From Sphaerochaetaceae bacterium (GTDB lineage: Bacteria > Spirochaetota > Spirochaetia > Sphaerochaetales > Sphaerochaetaceae): 31,286 bases of DNA. The position numbers were made by a program, and so were the translations under genes. The DNA is taken from assembly GCA_016302165.1 (NCBI GenBank), contig JAEDOD010000011.1, positions 1 through 31,286 of the forward strand, in the 5' to 3' direction. The notes below the pieces were generated by a model. That model was given only the letters and a program-made list of their open reading frames with translations. It was not told the origin of the DNA and searched no databases. Positions 15,076-23,948 of this stretch are shown here, one piece after another. Every line of letters begins with the position of its first letter. Position 1 is the first letter of the stretch.

Positions 15076-15822
15076 TCAGATTTTCTCGTGTAGAATGGAC
15101 TGAACCACAGAGGCAGTGTAAACCGCAGCGGTTTCAGACCGAAGGATATTTGTGCTGAGAAGCACAGGAATGACCCCTTGATTTTCAGCTAAAACGCATT
15201 CTTCATCGCTCCATCCACCTTCCGGGCCTATGAAGAGGGATACAACAATTTTAATATCTTCAGAATGAACAATTTTTTGTAGAGTTGTACTCTTTTTCCT
15301 TACTCCCTGGTGGAGAATCACTCTTTTTCCTTCTGAAAGGGCTAAGGCCTCTGGAAATGAAAGGGGACCTGAAAGCTCTGGAGCCTTTCCGCCAGACTGC
15401 TGGACAGCTTCCTTTTCAATCAGTTCCAGCCGCTGTCTCTGATGGTCTGAAAAGGTATGCTCCTGAACATTCTGTGAATCCACGAAGACAATTTTCCTTA
15501 CTCCGATTTCGGTCAATGCCCTGACCACCGTCTCGTTCTTCTTTCCTTTCAGCATGGAAATGTAGACATCAATGGCTGCAAAGGGCCCTTTGTAGGAGGA
15601 AAGGGAGTCCAGGAGAGTATCCTCCGGGTTTTCTGTCGGCTCCAGAAGGAGTATGCCTTCCTCCTTCAGTGTAGCCTTGTAGTAGTTCTCATTCCTGTCC
15701 TTTGCGGTGAAGACAGTGCCTTCCTCCAGTCTCAAGACCTTGGAGAGATACTGTATCTCCCTTTTTTTCAGGCTATAGAGGGTTTCTCCTCCATAGGAGC
15801 TGTCTAGAAGGAAGACTCTCAT
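15076..15822 (-). CDS. rsmE: 16S rRNA (uracil(1498)-N(3))-methyltransferase
   Basis: Methylates N3 of U1498 in 16S rRNA within the 30S subunit using S-adenosylmethionine. The 248-residue length is normal. The N-terminal PUA-like part (YLSKVLRLEEGTVFTAKD) is followed by the SPOUT knot domain with the family marks KGKKNETVVRALTEIGV, QSGGKAPEL, IGPEGGWSDEE and LSTNILRSETAAVY. Its ATG overlaps the ctpA stop by one nt (TAATG) and has AAGG upstream, so the two are translationally coupled. Confidence 0.93.
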   Translation of the reverse strand: MRVFLLDSSYGGETLYSLKKREIQYLSKVLRLEEGTVFTAKDRNENYYKATLKEEGILLLEPTENPEDTLLDSLSSYKGPFAAIDVYISMLKGKKNETVVRALTEIGVRKIVFVDSQNVQEHTFSDHQRQRLELIEKEAVQQSGGKAPELSGPLSFPEALALSEGKRVILHQGVRKKSTTLQKIVHSEDIKIVVSLFIGPEGGWSDEECVLAENQGVIPVLLSTNILRSETAAVYTASVVQSILHEKI

Positions 15823-17336
15823 TATTGTCCTTCCACAGGGGTAGCTATGACAGCTGGAGAAAGCGCTTCCTGCTCCTTCTCGAACTCTTCCACAGTGATT
15901 CCGCTCTTTACAATCTCCACAGCCTTTACCAGCTGGGTATCGAAATCCAGGTCGGCAACCGGTCTCTTGTCGTAGTCCAGGGAATAGATATATTCATTCC
16001 TTATGAGAAGGTGGAGAAGCTCCTCCGGCACTCCGGAGTCCTTATGCGCTTCGCCGAAGGCCAGAATGTTATCCTTTGTGTAATCAGGATACTCTTCAAG
16101 CCATTTATCGATGTTGTCGCTTTCCAGGAAGGCTGCATAGGCATCCATCTCTTCATCTGAATACTCTTGGTCCACGTCAATCACATAGTCTGGAGTGATT
16201 CCCACCTCATGGATATCTGCTCCGCTAGGAGTGTAGTAGTGGGCTACAGTAATGTTGAGATATCCTCCCATGAAGGCTATGGTGAACTGCATGATTCCCT
16301 TTCCGAATGTCTGGCTTCCTACAACGAGTGCCCTGTCGTTATCCCTGAGGGCTCCTGTAAGGATTTCGCTGGCTGATGCGGTTCCGCCGTTGGTAAGGAC
16401 CACCAGAGGAGTGGACTCAGGAACTGCCAGGTAACCAGTGGAGGTGTAGACAGTGTCCTTATTGGTAGACTTCTCCTTGAATTTAGTGGTCATAAGGGTC
16501 TTGCCTTCAGGAATGAACATATTCGCTATGCCCAAGGCTGAGTCTACGCTGCCGCCGCTGTTGTTCCTTAGGTCGATAATGAAGCTTTCTGCGCCTTTTC
16601 CCAGGAGATCCTCCACGTCAGAGCGGAAGCTGTCCAGTGTGGTCTGGGAGAACTCAAGTATTCTGATGTAGCCAACGTTGTCAGCAATGATTCCCTTCTC
16701 TGTGGATGGACTTGTAATCTCCTCAGGCATTAAAGTCACATCAAATTCGCTGTCTCCTCTGTGGATTCTAAGGGTAATTGGAGTGTTTTCCTTTCCCCTT
16801 ATAAGCTTACTTGCCGCGTTGGCGTCAAGCTCGAAGATCTCTTCTCCGTTAACGTGGCTGATCATGTCACCTGCCCTAAGGCCTGCTCTGTCTGCAGGAC
16901 CGCCTGGGAAAGGAGTGGTTATGACCACCATGTATGTGGATGGGTCCTCCCAGTCGATATAGGAAGGATTGACCTTGGTCAGGTATATTCCTATTCCTAC
17001 ATAGCGACCAGTGGTATCTTCACTGAACTCCTCTGCATCCTCTGGAGGAATGTAGTAGGAGTACTTGTCTCCAAGTGAGTCGATCATTGCAGAAATGACC
17101 GCATCCTGCATCTTCTGGCTATCTATGTCATAGAGGAAGTTTGCATCCAGATAGGAATAGAGATTTCCCAGGGCATAGAGCATCTCGGAAAGGGATGCCG
17201 CCTGCTGGGCAGACTGGGCTGCATCAGAGGATCCATATTGGGCGGAAGGCGCCATATAGCGCTCTACGGAAGGAGCGGCTGCAAGATGAAAGGCAAAGGC
17301 CAGAATGACCAACAGAATGACCAAGGTTTTTTTCAT
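15822..17336 (-). CDS. ctpA: C-terminal processing peptidase (S41 family)
   Basis: An envelope serine protease that trims or degrades proteins from their C-termini. 504 residues: a signal peptide (MKKTLVILLVILAFAFHLAAA), a helical N-terminal domain, a PDZ domain about 105-200 (GRYVGIGIYL, GPADRAGLRAGDMISHVNGEEI), and the S41 catalytic domain. The likely nucleophile is Ser321 in GGTASASEI and the general base Lys346 in TFGKGIMQ, 25 residues apart as in the family. A C-terminal extension of about 120 residues follows and ends in a proline/alanine tail. There is no Shine-Dalgarno. TATTAT ends 6 nt before the ATG, so the mRNA may be leaderless. It heads the leftward ctpA-rsmE-AAA+ unit, divergent from lgt. 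Confidence 0.92.
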   Translation of the reverse strand: MKKTLVILLVILAFAFHLAAAPSVERYMAPSAQYGSSDAAQSAQQAASLSEMLYALGNLYSYLDANFLYDIDSQKMQDAVISAMIDSLGDKYSYYIPPEDAEEFSEDTTGRYVGIGIYLTKVNPSYIDWEDPSTYMVVITTPFPGGPADRAGLRAGDMISHVNGEEIFELDANAASKLIRGKENTPITLRIHRGDSEFDVTLMPEEITSPSTEKGIIADNVGYIRILEFSQTTLDSFRSDVEDLLGKGAESFIIDLRNNSGGSVDSALGIANMFIPEGKTLMTTKFKEKSTNKDTVYTSTGYLAVPESTPLVVLTNGGTASASEILTGALRDNDRALVVGSQTFGKGIMQFTIAFMGGYLNITVAHYYTPSGADIHEVGITPDYVIDVDQEYSDEEMDAYAAFLESDNIDKWLEEYPDYTKDNILAFGEAHKDSGVPEELLHLLIRNEYIYSLDYDKRPVADLDFDTQLVKAVEIVKSGITVEEFEKEQEALSPAVIATPVEGQ

Positions 17337-17416
17337 AGGAATATAATAATTCCATTCTTCGCGAGTTCCTACTTAATAATTCTGTATATTGTGTGTTGTT
17401 GTATCCAATCCGCTTC

Positions 17417-17445
17417 TTCACTGATTAGAGTTAAATGAATATAAT
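17417..17445 (+). promoter_or_regulatory. Promoter of lgt, leaderless type
   Basis: TATAAT at 17440-17445 with TTCACT 17 bp upstream (17417-17422). The hexamer ends six nt before the lgt ATG, the same spacing as in the PfkB and ctpA genes. No Shine-Dalgarno is present. The divergent ctpA promoter shares this 115-bp region. Confidence 0.5.
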
Positions 17446-17451
17446 CGGTGT

Positions 17452-18402
17452 ATGTCACTCTTCGTAAACTTTCCAGACTGGATTTCTCCCTTCGTAATCG
17501 AAGGCCTTCCTATCCGATGGTATGCGGTAATGTATATTTTTGCCTTTGCTACCGCATATCTACTGCTGATTCAGGAAATGAAGAGTGAGAAGTCCATCAA
17601 AAGGGAGACCATTGAAGATGCCTTCTTCTGGTGTATCCTTGGACTGTTGGCGGGAGCAAGAATAGGCTCCTGTCTATTCTATGACGATGCCGTCTACTAC
17701 CTTACAAAGCCTTGGATGATCTTTTGGCCCTTCAGGAACGGAACATTCATCGGTCTGCCGGGAATGAGCTACCACGGAGGAGTCCTGGGAGCCTTGGTTG
17801 CAGGACTCATCTATTGCAGAGTGAAGAAGGTGAATTTCATGAAGGCTGCAGATCTGGTGACTGCGGCCATTCCCTTTGCCTATACCTGGGGAAGGATCGG
17901 AAACTTCATAAATGGTGAGCTCTATGGCAGGGTCACCACATCTCCACTGGGAATGATATTTCCTTCTGCAGAGCGCTTCAGCACCACTCACGGCTGGGTC
18001 AGGGAAATTGCAGACAAGGTAGGACTGGAATACATTGCCGGAGATTATGTGAATCTCCCCCGTTGGCCCAGTCAGCTGTTTGAAGCCTTCTTCGAGGGCC
18101 TGGTGCTAGGAGCCATAATCTGGTTTATCGTGAGAAAGCTGAAGGAAAAGAGGAATCTTGCAGACGGAACCATTCTTGGATCCTATATCTTCGGCTATGG
18201 CTTCATTAGATTTATTCTTGAATACTTTAGGCAGCCAGATAGCGATATAGGCTATGTCCTGGGCCACAGCACGAATATCTATCTCTTTGAAAGCATCTCC
18301 AACATTTCAAAGGGACAGGTATTCTGCTTCATCATGGTCCTGGGAGGCCTGGCTATCATTGCTGGTGTGAACTTGATAGGAAAAAGGAAGAAAGAGAGAT
18401 GA
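17452..18402 (+). CDS. lgt: Prolipoprotein diacylglyceryl transferase
   Basis: An inner-membrane enzyme that transfers diacylglycerol from phosphatidylglycerol to the lipobox cysteine of prolipoproteins, the first step of lipoprotein maturation. 316 residues with about seven membrane segments. The family signature GRIGNFINGELYGR is complete (near residues 147-160), and the catalytic-region histidine lies in MSYHGGVLGA. The C-terminal motif GYGFIRFILEYFRQPD is also conserved. Spirochaetes typically carry many lipoproteins, so an essential role is likely (inference). It overlaps the next gene by four nt (ATGA). Confidence 0.95.
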   Translation: MSLFVNFPDWISPFVIEGLPIRWYAVMYIFAFATAYLLLIQEMKSEKSIKRETIEDAFFWCILGLLAGARIGSCLFYDDAVYYLTKPWMIFWPFRNGTFIGLPGMSYHGGVLGALVAGLIYCRVKKVNFMKAADLVTAAIPFAYTWGRIGNFINGELYGRVTTSPLGMIFPSAERFSTTHGWVREIADKVGLEYIAGDYVNLPRWPSQLFEAFFEGLVLGAIIWFIVRKLKEKRNLADGTILGSYIFGYGFIRFILEYFRQPDSDIGYVLGHSTNIYLFESISNISKGQVFCFIMVLGGLAIIAGVNLIGKRKKER

Positions 18403-20171
18403 TAGAAGAGAGAATTGACGCCCTAAGAAAGGAGATGTCAGAAATCGGAGTGGACGCCTGGTTCATTACAGGTACCGATCCCCATCAGAGTGAATACGTA
18501 GCTCCCAGGTGGAGGACCAGAGAGTTCATTACAGGATTTACCGGCTCTGCTGGTACTGTGATCATCACAAAAGACAAGGCTCTCCTTTGGGTCGACAGCA
18601 GATATTTCCTTCAGGGAGCACAGCAGATTGAAGGAACAGATATTGTCCTTATGAAGCTGGATACCGACGGCACTCCTGAGCCTTGGACCTGGCTTCAGGA
18701 GAACATGGAGAAGGGAAGCAGGGTTGGAGTGGATGGAAAGACAATCTCCATCGAAAGCTTCGAGAAGAACAGCGTGGCTCTAAAGAAGAAGGGAATTGAG
18801 CTGGTGTCTACAGATGACCTTCTTCTTCCGATCTGGAAGGATAGACCTGATGTACCATGTACCCCAGTGACGAAGATGAAGGATGAATATGCAGGCTTCA
18901 CAGCAGCTGCCAAGATCAACTTCGTCAGAATCAAGATGAGACAGATGAATGCTTCCTGGACCTTCATCGCCAGCATCGACGATATTGCTTGGCTCACTAA
19001 CTTAAGGGCAGACGATATCCCATGCAACCCAGTTTTCGTATCTTTTGCCTTCATTTCCTTCGATAAGGCTATTCTTTTCATTGATGAGAGAAGATTTGAT
19101 TCCGCCCTTCTTGAAGAGACCAGGAAGGATTTTGAGGTAAGGCCCTATGAAAGTGCATACTCTGACCTTGCCTCCCTTACCAGGCGCGGAACTGGATACT
19201 ATTCACCGGACAAGGTTTCCTATGCTTTTGCACCAGCCATCAACAAAAAGCGCAACCTGACTGGACGCGATATCACTACAGACCTTAAGGCCAGAAAGAA
19301 TCCTGTGGAGCTGGAGGGCATGAGACGGGCCCACTTCCTGGACGGCATCGCCTTTGCAAACTTCATGGCTTCCCTGGATCCCCTTGGAAAATATACAGAG
19401 CTGTCCATTGCAAGGATGCTGGAGGATGAAAGGAAGAAGATGGAAGGATATCTGGGACCATCCTTTGAACCAATCAGCGCCTTCAGGGAAAATGGAGCCC
19501 TCTGTCACTACAGCCCTTCCGAAGAACATGATAAAACTGTTGAAGGACAGGGCCTCCTGGTTCTGGACACTGGAAGCCAGTTCGCCTTCGGTATGACTGA
19601 CCTGACCAGAACCCTTCTTTTCGGCACAGAGGCTACAGAAGAGCAGAAGAGGGACTACACCCTTGTACTGAAGGGACACCTGGCACTGGCACGCCAGATC
19701 TTCCCTAAGGGAACCAGAGGAGTCCAGCTGGATGTTCTGGCCAGACAGTTCCTGTGGTGTGCAGGAGAGCACTATATGCATGGCACAGGACATGGAGTAG
19801 GATGCCATCTTAATGTACATGAAGGACCGGCAAGAATTTCAGGAGCCCTCATTGACGTTCCTCTTGAAACAGGAATGGTCCTCAGCGACGAACCTGGCGT
19901 ATACAAGGCAGGACGTCATGGAGTGAGAATCGAGAATATAGTTGCTGTGCAGTCATACTCGGAAACAGAGTTTGGCGAATTCTACAACTTTGAGATTCTC
20001 TCAATGGTTCCATATGAGAAGAAGCTCATTGATGTAAGATACCTTACAGATGTGGAGATTGCACAGATTGATGCATATCACCGCTGGATCAAGGACCAGC
20101 TCATCGACTATGTCTTCGAGGAGACAAAGCCATGGCTGGAGGAAGCTACTTCACCTTTGAGAAGAAATTGA
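18399..20171 (+). CDS. Xaa-Pro aminopeptidase (M24B, aminopeptidase P)
   Basis: A cytosolic metallopeptidase that removes N-terminal residues preceding proline. 590 residues, the three-domain long form similar in plan to eukaryotic cytosolic aminopeptidase P: two creatinase-like N-terminal domains (IDALRKEMSEIGVDAWFITGTDPHQSEYV; middle domain with IASIDDIAWLTNLRADDIPCNPVF) and a pita-bread catalytic domain. All five metal ligands are visible: Asp390 and Asp401 (LDTGSQFAFGMTDLTRT), His465 (HGTGHGVG), Glu498 (SDEPGVY) and Glu512 (RIENIV). It is coupled to lgt by a 4-nt overlap and lies 26 nt before gpmI. Confidence 0.93.
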   Translation: MIEERIDALRKEMSEIGVDAWFITGTDPHQSEYVAPRWRTREFITGFTGSAGTVIITKDKALLWVDSRYFLQGAQQIEGTDIVLMKLDTDGTPEPWTWLQENMEKGSRVGVDGKTISIESFEKNSVALKKKGIELVSTDDLLLPIWKDRPDVPCTPVTKMKDEYAGFTAAAKINFVRIKMRQMNASWTFIASIDDIAWLTNLRADDIPCNPVFVSFAFISFDKAILFIDERRFDSALLEETRKDFEVRPYESAYSDLASLTRRGTGYYSPDKVSYAFAPAINKKRNLTGRDITTDLKARKNPVELEGMRRAHFLDGIAFANFMASLDPLGKYTELSIARMLEDERKKMEGYLGPSFEPISAFRENGALCHYSPSEEHDKTVEGQGLLVLDTGSQFAFGMTDLTRTLLFGTEATEEQKRDYTLVLKGHLALARQIFPKGTRGVQLDVLARQFLWCAGEHYMHGTGHGVGCHLNVHEGPARISGALIDVPLETGMVLSDEPGVYKAGRHGVRIENIVAVQSYSETEFGEFYNFEILSMVPYEKKLIDVRYLTDVEIAQIDAYHRWIKDQLIDYVFEETKPWLEEATSPLRRN

Positions 20172-20197
20172 TTATCTAGATATTTGGAGAAATGAAA

Positions 20198-21847
20198 ATG
20201 GTTGAAGCATTGAAGAAGAATGACAAAATCAAGAGAAATGGCCCGGTTGTACTGGTCATCATGGATGGTGTCGGTTTTGGAAAGTACAAGGAAGGGGATG
20301 CAGTTGCATCTGCTGTCACAAAGAATCTGGACAAGTTCTATGAAACCTGCCCCTGGACAAAGCTGAAGGCTCACGGAACAGCTGTAGGTCTTCCTACAGA
20401 TGCCGACATGGGAAACAGCGAGGTTGGACACAACGCCATGGGCTGCGGAAGAGTTTTCAGCCAGGGAGCAAAGCTTGTAGCATCTTCCATCGAATCTGGA
20501 AAGATGTATGAAGGAGAGACCTGGAAGAAGCTTATCAAGAATGCAAAGGACAACGGTTCCACCCTTCACTTCATCGGTCTTCTTTCCGATGGAAACGTCC
20601 ACTCCCACATCAATAACCTGAAGGCTATGGTGGAAGAGGCAAAGAAGGAAGGTGTAAAGAAGGTCAGAGTACATGCACTTCTTGACGGAAGAGACGTAGG
20701 AGAGATGTCTGCCCTGGATTACTTCGATCCATTTGCAGAGTTCCTTGCTTCCCTCAGCGCTGACGGCACCTTTGATGCAAAGATCGCTTCCGGCGGTGGA
20801 AGAATGGTAATCACCATGGACCGCTACAATGCAAACTGGGATATGGTAAGAAAGGGTTGGGAGACCCATGTCCTGGGAGAAGGAAGACAGTTTGCTTCCG
20901 CCCATGAAGCTATCGAGACACTGAGAAAGGAGACAGGAGCCATTGACCAGGATCTTCCTCCATTTGTAGTGGCAGAGAATGGTAAGCCAGTGGGAACCAT
21001 CGAGGATGGAGACAGCGTAATCCTCTTCAACTTCCGTGGAGACAGAGCCCTTGAAATCACAAAGGCCTTCGAAGCCAAGGATCTTAAGGAGTTTGACAGA
21101 AAGAGGGTTCCACAGGTGGAATATGCCGGAATGATGGAATATGACGGAGACCTTCATGTACCTCACCAGTATCTGGTATCTCCTCCAGCCATCGACCGCA
21201 CTCTTGCCGAGTATCTCTGCAAAAGCGGCGTGAAGCAGTTCTCAATCTCTGAGACCCAGAAGTTCGGACACGTCACATACTTCTTCAACGGAAACAAGTC
21301 TGGAAAGTTCGATGAGAACCTTGAGGAATATGTGGAGATTCCTTCAGACATCGTTCCTTTCGAGGAGAGACCTTGGATGAAGTGTGCAGATATCACTGAC
21401 CGTGTAATCAAGGAAATTGAAGACGGAAAGTGGGACTTCATCAAGCTTAACTATCCAAATGGGGATATGGTTGGACACACAGGTGTCTACGAAGCTGTAG
21501 TATGCTCCATGGAAGCCATGGACCTTCAGCTTGGAAGGCTCAGAAGCGCCATTGAGAAGAAGGGTGGTGTCATGATCATTACAGCAGACCATGGTAACGC
21601 TGATGATATGTATGAGCATGGAAAGGACGGAAGCGTCAAGACAAAGGCTAACGGAGATCCAAAGGCCAAGACTTCCCACTCCCTTAACCCTGTACCATGC
21701 ATCATCTACGACCCATGCTACAACGGCGAGTATTCCCTGACCCTTAACGAAGGCCTTGGAATCTCATCAATTCCTGCAACATGCATGAACTTCCTGGGCT
21801 ACGATGCACCAGAGGATTATGACAAGTCTGTAATCAACTACAACTGA
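20198..21847 (+). CDS. gpmI: 2,3-bisphosphoglycerate-independent phosphoglycerate mutase
   Basis: A glycolytic enzyme interconverting 3- and 2-phosphoglycerate, metal-dependent, of the alkaline phosphatase superfamily. 549 residues. The N-terminal metal site MDGVGFG, the nucleophile Ser74 in MGNSEVGHNAMGCGR, the phosphate-site motif HALLDGRDVG, and the second metal site ITADHGNADDM with the later SHSLNPVP are all intact. The start chosen has GGAG eight nt upstream; an ATG six nt earlier would leave only two nt of spacing. It is the third gene of the lgt unit and is followed by a strong terminator. The long open frame on the opposite strand of this gene is a shadow. Confidence 0.95.
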   Translation: MVEALKKNDKIKRNGPVVLVIMDGVGFGKYKEGDAVASAVTKNLDKFYETCPWTKLKAHGTAVGLPTDADMGNSEVGHNAMGCGRVFSQGAKLVASSIESGKMYEGETWKKLIKNAKDNGSTLHFIGLLSDGNVHSHINNLKAMVEEAKKEGVKKVRVHALLDGRDVGEMSALDYFDPFAEFLASLSADGTFDAKIASGGGRMVITMDRYNANWDMVRKGWETHVLGEGRQFASAHEAIETLRKETGAIDQDLPPFVVAENGKPVGTIEDGDSVILFNFRGDRALEITKAFEAKDLKEFDRKRVPQVEYAGMMEYDGDLHVPHQYLVSPPAIDRTLAEYLCKSGVKQFSISETQKFGHVTYFFNGNKSGKFDENLEEYVEIPSDIVPFEERPWMKCADITDRVIKEIEDGKWDFIKLNYPNGDMVGHTGVYEAVVCSMEAMDLQLGRLRSAIEKKGGVMIITADHGNADDMYEHGKDGSVKTKANGDPKAKTSHSLNPVPCIIYDPCYNGEYSLTLNEGLGISSIPATCMNFLGYDAPEDYDKSVINYN

Positions 21848-21869
21848 TTCTGGAATTAATAGTGAAAGT

Positions 21870-21904
21870 GGACTGTAGAGCAAGTTGTTCTGCAGTCCAT
21901 TTTT
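21870..21904 (+). terminator. Terminator of gpmI
   Basis: GGACTGTAGAGC pairs with the complementary segment ending in CTGCAGTCC (about 12 bp, two G-U pairs, loop AAGTT), followed by a run of five T. It lies between convergent transcription units and may also slow leftward transcripts, although the minus-strand T-run is poor. Confidence 0.85.
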
Positions 21905-21945
21905 GTTTCCATAGAGGAGTTTCAGGGGGAAGCTTTCTCCTGTCC

Positions 21946-22713
21946 TTAGAGGCTGTCCCCTGCGTTAATAGACAATATGATGGTGGCAGGAATGGCCAGC
22001 ACCACAGCAATTATTGCTGAATACAGTGTGTTGTAGTAGGAGAAGTATATGGAAATCACAAGAAGAATGAAGGCTATGGACCTCTTTACGTTAAGGCTGG
22101 TCTTGTCTTTGACAGCTGTGATTATGAAGGTGATTATGGAAACCAGATAAAGCACCAGAACTACTATCTGTATATAAACCTCGTAGCCAGGAGTCAAAGT
22201 GCTCATCTGTCCTCTGTAGCTGGAGAATGGAACCATGGAGGAAAGAAGAAGGGAGATGGCAAGGAACAGGGCTGTATAGAAGCCCATGTTTGATGAAGAA
22301 AAGCCATAGTACCTGAGGGAAGAGAGAAGGAACAGGGCTGCTGTAGCAACCAGAGAGAATCTCTGTACCACAAGAAGCTGCTCCGGGAATATGAATATGA
22401 AGCCCATGGCTGTCACAGCATCTGTGACGATAAGGGATGCCTGGGTTGCAATCATAGTGAAGAGAAGAGGCATTATCTCTCCATCCTGGCTATGGAGCTT
22501 ATGCTTGAAGAGAAGGGCTGCCTGAGGCCATATGGAGCATATCAGGATAACCAGATGGGGAAAGTAGTTGAGAAGAGGCTCCTTTATACCTGTAAAGCCT
22601 CCTTCCCTGAAATAGAAGAGACATACTTCAAAAAGGGAGAAGGCGTATACAACGGTAATTATGGTCTGGACCACAAGGAGAGTCGCTATGGTCTTCCTGT
22701 TCTGGTACTGCAT
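21946..22713 (-). CDS. Polytopic membrane protein of unknown function
   Basis: A 255-residue very hydrophobic protein that I do not recognise. About seven transmembrane segments can be drawn: near residues 8-30, 45-68, 80-105, 112-132, 143-163, 180-200 and 212-248. Loops are short, with a few basic residues (NRKT at the N-terminus, KDKTSLNVKRS before the last segment). Its ATG overlaps the stop codon of the upstream SDF transporter by one nt (TGATG) and an AAGGA site lies nine nt before it, so it is coupled to the transporter. A transporter-partner role is guesswork from position only. It is the last gene of the leftward unit. Confidence 0.75.
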   Translation of the reverse strand: MQYQNRKTIATLLVVQTIITVVYAFSLFEVCLFYFREGGFTGIKEPLLNYFPHLVILICSIWPQAALLFKHKLHSQDGEIMPLLFTMIATQASLIVTDAVTAMGFIFIFPEQLLVVQRFSLVATAALFLLSSLRYYGFSSSNMGFYTALFLAISLLLSSMVPFSSYRGQMSTLTPGYEVYIQIVVLVLYLVSIITFIITAVKDKTSLNVKRSIAFILLVISIYFSYYNTLYSAIIAVVLAIPATIILSINAGDSL

Positions 22714-23927
22714 CAGATGGTGTCCTTAAGAGGAATCTTTGCGTCTGTCTTGGTTCTTGCTCCTACTATGGCTGAGGCCATGAAGGAGATCAGGACATCG
22801 ATCATGATGGCAAAACCATTGAGAATAGGAAGCAAGGCTACTATGGCTGCCTCAGCTCCATAGACATTGATGTTAAGGAATCTGATGGCAAATACAGATA
22901 CCACAGCAATTTCAACGCCTGGGAAGAAGGAGGAGACCAGAGAGAGGCCTGATATGGTAAGGGCCAGGATAACAAGGGCAAAGGTTGATATTTCTGCTCC
23001 GAGAGTCTTCAGGAGGGTAACTGTAGTGAGGGTGGAGACAAAGGCTGTTCCTCCTCTGGCAATGAGAATGGAAAGGGGAGTAGCTGTGGATGAGATCCTC
23101 TTCTGTATTCCCATGTTTGACCTGGAAAGGGACTCTCCCATAAGGGAGGAAGCATAGATGTTGGAGCTTAAGAAAGCTGTAAGGAGACCTGCAAGTCCTC
23201 TTCCGACCACTCCATAGGGATTCTTCCTGAAACCGGTGAAGATTGCATATAGAAGAGGCAGCACCACCATAATCACCAGAAGAACAGAAAGGGCCAGGGC
23301 TACAAATGGCTCAGGGGAAACAAAAGCTGTCTTCTCCTGCCATATGTTAAGGAAGAAGGCTGTTCCTGCAACATAGACGTAGAAGGCTCCGAAGTATGCA
23401 GCGGTCCTCTGTATGCGATAGACAGCTTCGCTGAAGGAGTTCATAACTGTGTATGCTGGTCTTATGACATCCGAGGAAGGAGTAAGGGCTGCTCCAAGAA
23501 TGAAGGCTGCAAATACTAGAGGAAGGAAGAATTTTCCGATGATTGATCCTGAATCCAGGGCATCAATGGAAGAAGTGAAGGAGCTGAGGACTTCTGTGTA
23601 ATTTCCACCTGCAGATGATGACACAGGGAAAATCTGTGGAATACCATTGGCAAGAATCACGCCCAGTATAGACAGGATGACAGTGGTGACAACAGCCCAG
23701 AAGATGGTGATCCTTACAGTCCTACCTCCAAGCCTGTTCTTCCTCAGACTTGCTGTTCCGGAAGCTATGGTCACAAAGGAAACCACCAAAAACAGAAGGG
23801 CTGCAACACCTGTCAGGAAGGAAGTTGCGGCAGACATCATCTTCAACAGAGGTGTGGAAGAAGAGAAAGTATAGGCAGTGGCTCCTGCCATAAGAAATGC
23901 CGCCAGATATGTAAGCCAAGTTTCCAT
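22713..23927 (-). CDS. Cation:dicarboxylate/amino acid symporter family protein (SDF)
   Basis: A 404-residue polytopic membrane protein with the layout of the DAACS/SDF family (glutamate- and dicarboxylate-sodium symporters): several N-terminal helices, then re-entrant and helix parts around LTAFLSSNIYASSLMGES, ISSTATPLSILIARGGTAFVSTLTTVTLLKTLG and a last part with FAIRFLNINVYGAEAAIVALLPILNGFAIMIDVL. The usual serine-rich and NxxD-like substrate motifs are only loosely kept, so the substrate is uncertain. The start has GGAGG six nt upstream and lies 21 nt after the GH13 gene. The association with a glucan enzyme is noteworthy but gives no proven link. Confidence 0.75.
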   Translation of the reverse strand: METWLTYLAAFLMAGATAYTFSSSTPLLKMMSAATSFLTGVAALLFLVVSFVTIASGTASLRKNRLGGRTVRITIFWAVVTTVILSILGVILANGIPQIFPVSSSAGGNYTEVLSSFTSSIDALDSGSIIGKFFLPLVFAAFILGAALTPSSDVIRPAYTVMNSFSEAVYRIQRTAAYFGAFYVYVAGTAFFLNIWQEKTAFVSPEPFVALALSVLLVIMVVLPLLYAIFTGFRKNPYGVVGRGLAGLLTAFLSSNIYASSLMGESLSRSNMGIQKRISSTATPLSILIARGGTAFVSTLTTVTLLKTLGAEISTFALVILALTISGLSLVSSFFPGVEIAVVSVFAIRFLNINVYGAEAAIVALLPILNGFAIMIDVLISFMASAIVGARTKTDAKIPLKDTI

Positions 23928-23948
23928 AGTTTTCCTCCGATCCGGGCC

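Noticed and set aside
19203..19820. A 205-codon minus-strand frame opposite the aminopeptidase P gene
   Set aside because: Antisense shadow of a conserved gene with all metal ligands intact; cysteine- and serine-rich and unlike any family I know.
20108..21166. A 352-codon open frame on the minus strand opposite gpmI
   Set aside because: It is wholly antisense to a clearly conserved enzyme, has no ribosome site, and its sequence looks like the usual low-complexity mirror of a purine-rich coding strand.
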